A DNA stretch of 64,000 nt. Origin: Malurus cyaneus samueli. Its lineage: Eukaryota; Chordata; Aves; Passeriformes; Maluridae. Positions 62,000-64,000 of this stretch are shown piece by piece (the first letter of the stretch is position 1; every line of letters starts with the position of its first letter). The stretch is taken from positions 37,687,757 through 37,751,756 of the forward strand of contig CM019217.1 in the NCBI GenBank assembly GCA_009741485.1, given 5' to 3'. The notes under the pieces were generated by a model. That model was given only the letters and a program-made list of their open reading frames with translations. It did no database searches and was not told the origin of the DNA. The position numbers were made by a program, and so were the translations under genes.

Positions 62000-62200
62000 C
62001 CTACAGCTTCTGTTTTTAATTAGTGGTATCTAATGATTAACACTGGCCAATTTGCATCCAATTATGTCCCCTGAAAAATTAGAAGCGGATGAAAAGGCCG
62101 AATGCAATTAATCATTCTGCAATGTGAATTTGCTTAAATATCAAGGATGAATGTGTTGTACTTTCCTAAATAAGTTTTTATTAAAAACACACACTGCCTG
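62000..62200. promoter_or_regulatory. Candidate conserved non-coding element
   Basis: Seen within 200 bp: TAATTA (62017-62022), TAATGATTAA (62031-62040), octamer-type ATTTGCAT (62050-62057), CAATTATG just after it, and AATTAATCATT (62106-62116), with TGAATTTGC downstream. Known: TAAT cores bind homeodomain proteins and ATTTGCAT (reverse ATGCAAAT) binds POU factors; such clusters are typical of developmental enhancers. Inference only, because AT-rich DNA gives TAAT motifs by chance; the octamer and the even spacing are the better part of the signal. Confidence 0.25.
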
Positions 62201-62609
62201 GTTATGAAGCAGAAGCCTGATGCCTCCCATGACAGTATGAAATCTGGATTTTAAAAACTACAGAATTACCAAACACATTCACACCAATGCTTTTAATAAC
62301 AATGGAGAAACGATGTGGCCAATATCTAATTACACTCTGGATTCCCACGCTGCCTAAACAAGTAAAAGCAATTAGCAAGATAACATTTTATAACAAATAG
62401 ACAGATCTTAGAATTGTCTGAGACAAACTTTGGGTTCGGTATGCAATCTTTAGAATCTAAGTACCACTTATTGTCTGCCCTTCTTAAAAAGTTTTGTTTT
62501 AGGAAACACTCTTCTCCAGCCTCAAGACAAACATTCAGTGCTGTTTAACTATGGAATATTTTGGACCACCATAACATCTTTAAGAAAGCTTAGCATCATA
62601 AGAAACATT

Positions 62610-62649
62610 AAAAAAAAAAAAAAAAAAAAAAAAAGAAAAAAAAACCGAC
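62610..62649. repeat. A25 homopolymer followed by an interrupted A-tract
   Basis: Twenty-five A at 62610-62634, one G, then nine A before CCGAC. It could be a retroposition tail; no source transcript was recognised upstream. Confidence 0.85.
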
Positions 62650-63716
62650 AAAGTTAAACCCTACCATAAACAAAAAACGCCACCACAACACAGCACAAAA
62701 ACTATTTATATGGTGTCTTCATCTTTTCCCGTATTTTCAGAGACCAAACTTGAGCAGTTTCACAGATGACAGCAACAAAGTACTTTTCATGAAGAGTTCT
62801 CCCTCTTCTGTCTGAAAAGCTCTGAAAAAACCTCACATAAATACAGAAATTCTTCTCATCTGTGATGGAGAAATTACTTTTTCCCTAGGATACTTGTGAG
62901 ATAATTAAAATAACCTGAAAATTATTTCAAAGGTTAGCTCTTGTATAGCAACTTACAGGTATATAACCCTCTAAGTGTAAACATACAAAACCAGATTTTT
63001 TACATTACATACCATCATCAAAAATTCTTCATTTAAAATACCATTGTGCTTTTCATTTAAAGCATATTGTGGAGATGTTTAAAATACAGTAAATTTGATA
63101 GAAACCTCTTGGAAGAAGATAATGAAAATTGAGTTACAGACAAGTGAAGATCCTAAATGACATCCAATGTATCTTTTCTGACCTTCAGCTTGTAAAAGCC
63201 AAGCCCCTCGTTTGCACCACCTTATTTTTGCTAAGAAAAACCAAAATAATAGGCATCCAAATAAATCATCAATTTCAGCGGTACACAAACTAAACTTTCT
63301 ACCTGCATTCCCCACCTTTTTCCATATCTCCTTTCTTCTTCTTCTGCTTCAATTTTTCCAGTTCTTAGCTTTTTGGTCAGGCATTTCATGTTGCTCTTCT
63401 TAAAACCTGAGGCATTACTTTCTTCCCTTTATTATTATTGTGCACTTCCATCCCACTTTCGGTTTAGGAAATCTTCCCATTTTAATCCACCAATGTTTTA
63501 CACTGCACTTTGGGAAGATCAACAAAACTAAGAGGGAAGAAAGATTTTACTGCAGATGTTAAATGCTTGTGTTTTGATTCATACTTGGAAGTACTGTTAG
63601 GTTTTTTTTGCAAAAAAAGACTTTTCTTTAAAATGTTAAGTTCTTTTTAGCTAAGTTCTTGTATTCATTATGCCAGACATTCCACAAATAATTTGCTTTC
63701 AAGGTATATTGGTGCT

Positions 63717-64000
63717 CGTCATCCATAACCCCAGGCAGCAGCCAAGCCCCACACAGCCACCCACTCACTCTCCACCAGCAGGACTGGGGAGAGAATCAGA
63801 AGGGTAAAAGCCAGAGAACTCGTGGGTTGAGATAAAGACAGTTAAAGAGGAAAAGCAAAAGCTGAGCACACAAGCAAAGCAAAACAAGGAATGAATTCAC
63901 TGTTTCCCATGGACAGGCTGGTGTTCAGCCATCCAGGAGAGCAGAGCCCCAGCACAGGTAATGCTAACTTGGAAAGGCAAATTCCATCACTCCAAATATA
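63717..64000 (-). mobile_element. LTR of an endogenous retrovirus, cut by the window edge
   Basis: Seen: CGTCATCCATAACCCCAGGC at the left end, then CACTCACTCTCCACCAGCAG, GGGTTGAGATAAAGACAG, GAATGAATTCACTGTTTCCC, and CAAATTCCATCACTCC at the edge. This is the common avian LTR whose minus strand ends TTAAACCATGACA, so the transcriptional strand is minus, the left end is the 3' end (U5 side), and the U3 part lies beyond 64000. It is the same family as 39665-40220 and better preserved. Whether it is a solo LTR or the 3' LTR of a provirus cannot be seen: an internal region would lie to the right of the complete LTR, outside the window. The start is CG instead of TG. Confidence 0.88.

Larger units (their letters stand above)
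59941..63716. other. Unique DNA with a motif-dense block, no gene recognised
   Basis: No gene recognised. 62000-62200 is dense in homeodomain and octamer-type motifs and is the best candidate conserved non-coding element of the window. The A-tract at 62610-62649 follows. Near 63330-63359 there is a strong pyrimidine tract ending TTTTTCCAG without a plausible exon after it. Confidence 0.5.

Noticed and set aside
63300..63420. Strong pyrimidine tract ending TTTTTCCAG
   Set aside because: No plausible open exon or donor follows; pyrimidine tracts are frequent in this DNA.
1..64000. tRNA, rRNA, snRNA or known microRNA genes
   Set aside because: No cloverleaf with A/B boxes, no rRNA-like segment and no familiar microRNA seed-plus-hairpin was found by reading both strands; short hairpins listed are too small.

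Overview
The window is vertebrate nuclear DNA, almost certainly from a bird and plausibly a songbird. The evidence is its repeats. It holds several 5'-truncated CR1 LINE copies ending in the avian CR1 tail (the ATTCTATGATTCT type). It also holds three long terminal repeats of the avian TG(T/C)..ACCATGACA kind, one carrying the GC-rich CCATGG/CTGCAG tandem array often seen in songbird LTRs. The background is AT-rich and CpG-poor, with no operons, ribosome-binding sites or dense reading frames, so prokaryotic feature types do not apply.

Layout: 1-175 contains an exon-like segment with a very good acceptor and donor (95-174). 175-21995 is mostly unique AT-rich DNA with a CR1 tail stub at 15456-15496 and a minus-strand exon-like segment at 15574-15814. 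21996-23205 is a decayed 3' part of a CR1 on the minus strand. 23206-27891 is unique. 27897-29243 is a solo LTR with a perfect 5-bp target-site duplication and an internal tandem array. 29249-36055 is unique, with a small exon-like segment at 35399-35447. 36056-36375 is a CR1 fragment. 39665-40220 is a degenerate LTR. 40836-41010 and 42762-43338 are two CR1 3' ends in the same orientation. 43339-58826 is unique DNA with a 10-base assembly gap at 53189-53198. 58827-58946 is a CR1 3' end, and about 59690-59940 may be a much older CR1-like fragment. 63717-64000 is an LTR that runs off the right edge.

I recognise no protein-coding gene. The window reads as a gene desert or the inside of very long introns. 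The longest open frames (319 and 268 codons at about 28.1-29.1 kb) lie in the LTR tandem array and are by-products of its composition. Four or five segments have good splice signals and two of them are open throughout in one frame, but none gives a peptide I can name, so they are low-confidence exon candidates. Several blocks rich in homeodomain, octamer or AP-1 motifs look like candidate conserved non-coding elements. That can only be tested by alignment. I found no undescribed genetic system. The most worthwhile leads are the LTR tandem array, the exon candidates and the motif-dense block near 62.0-62.2 kb.
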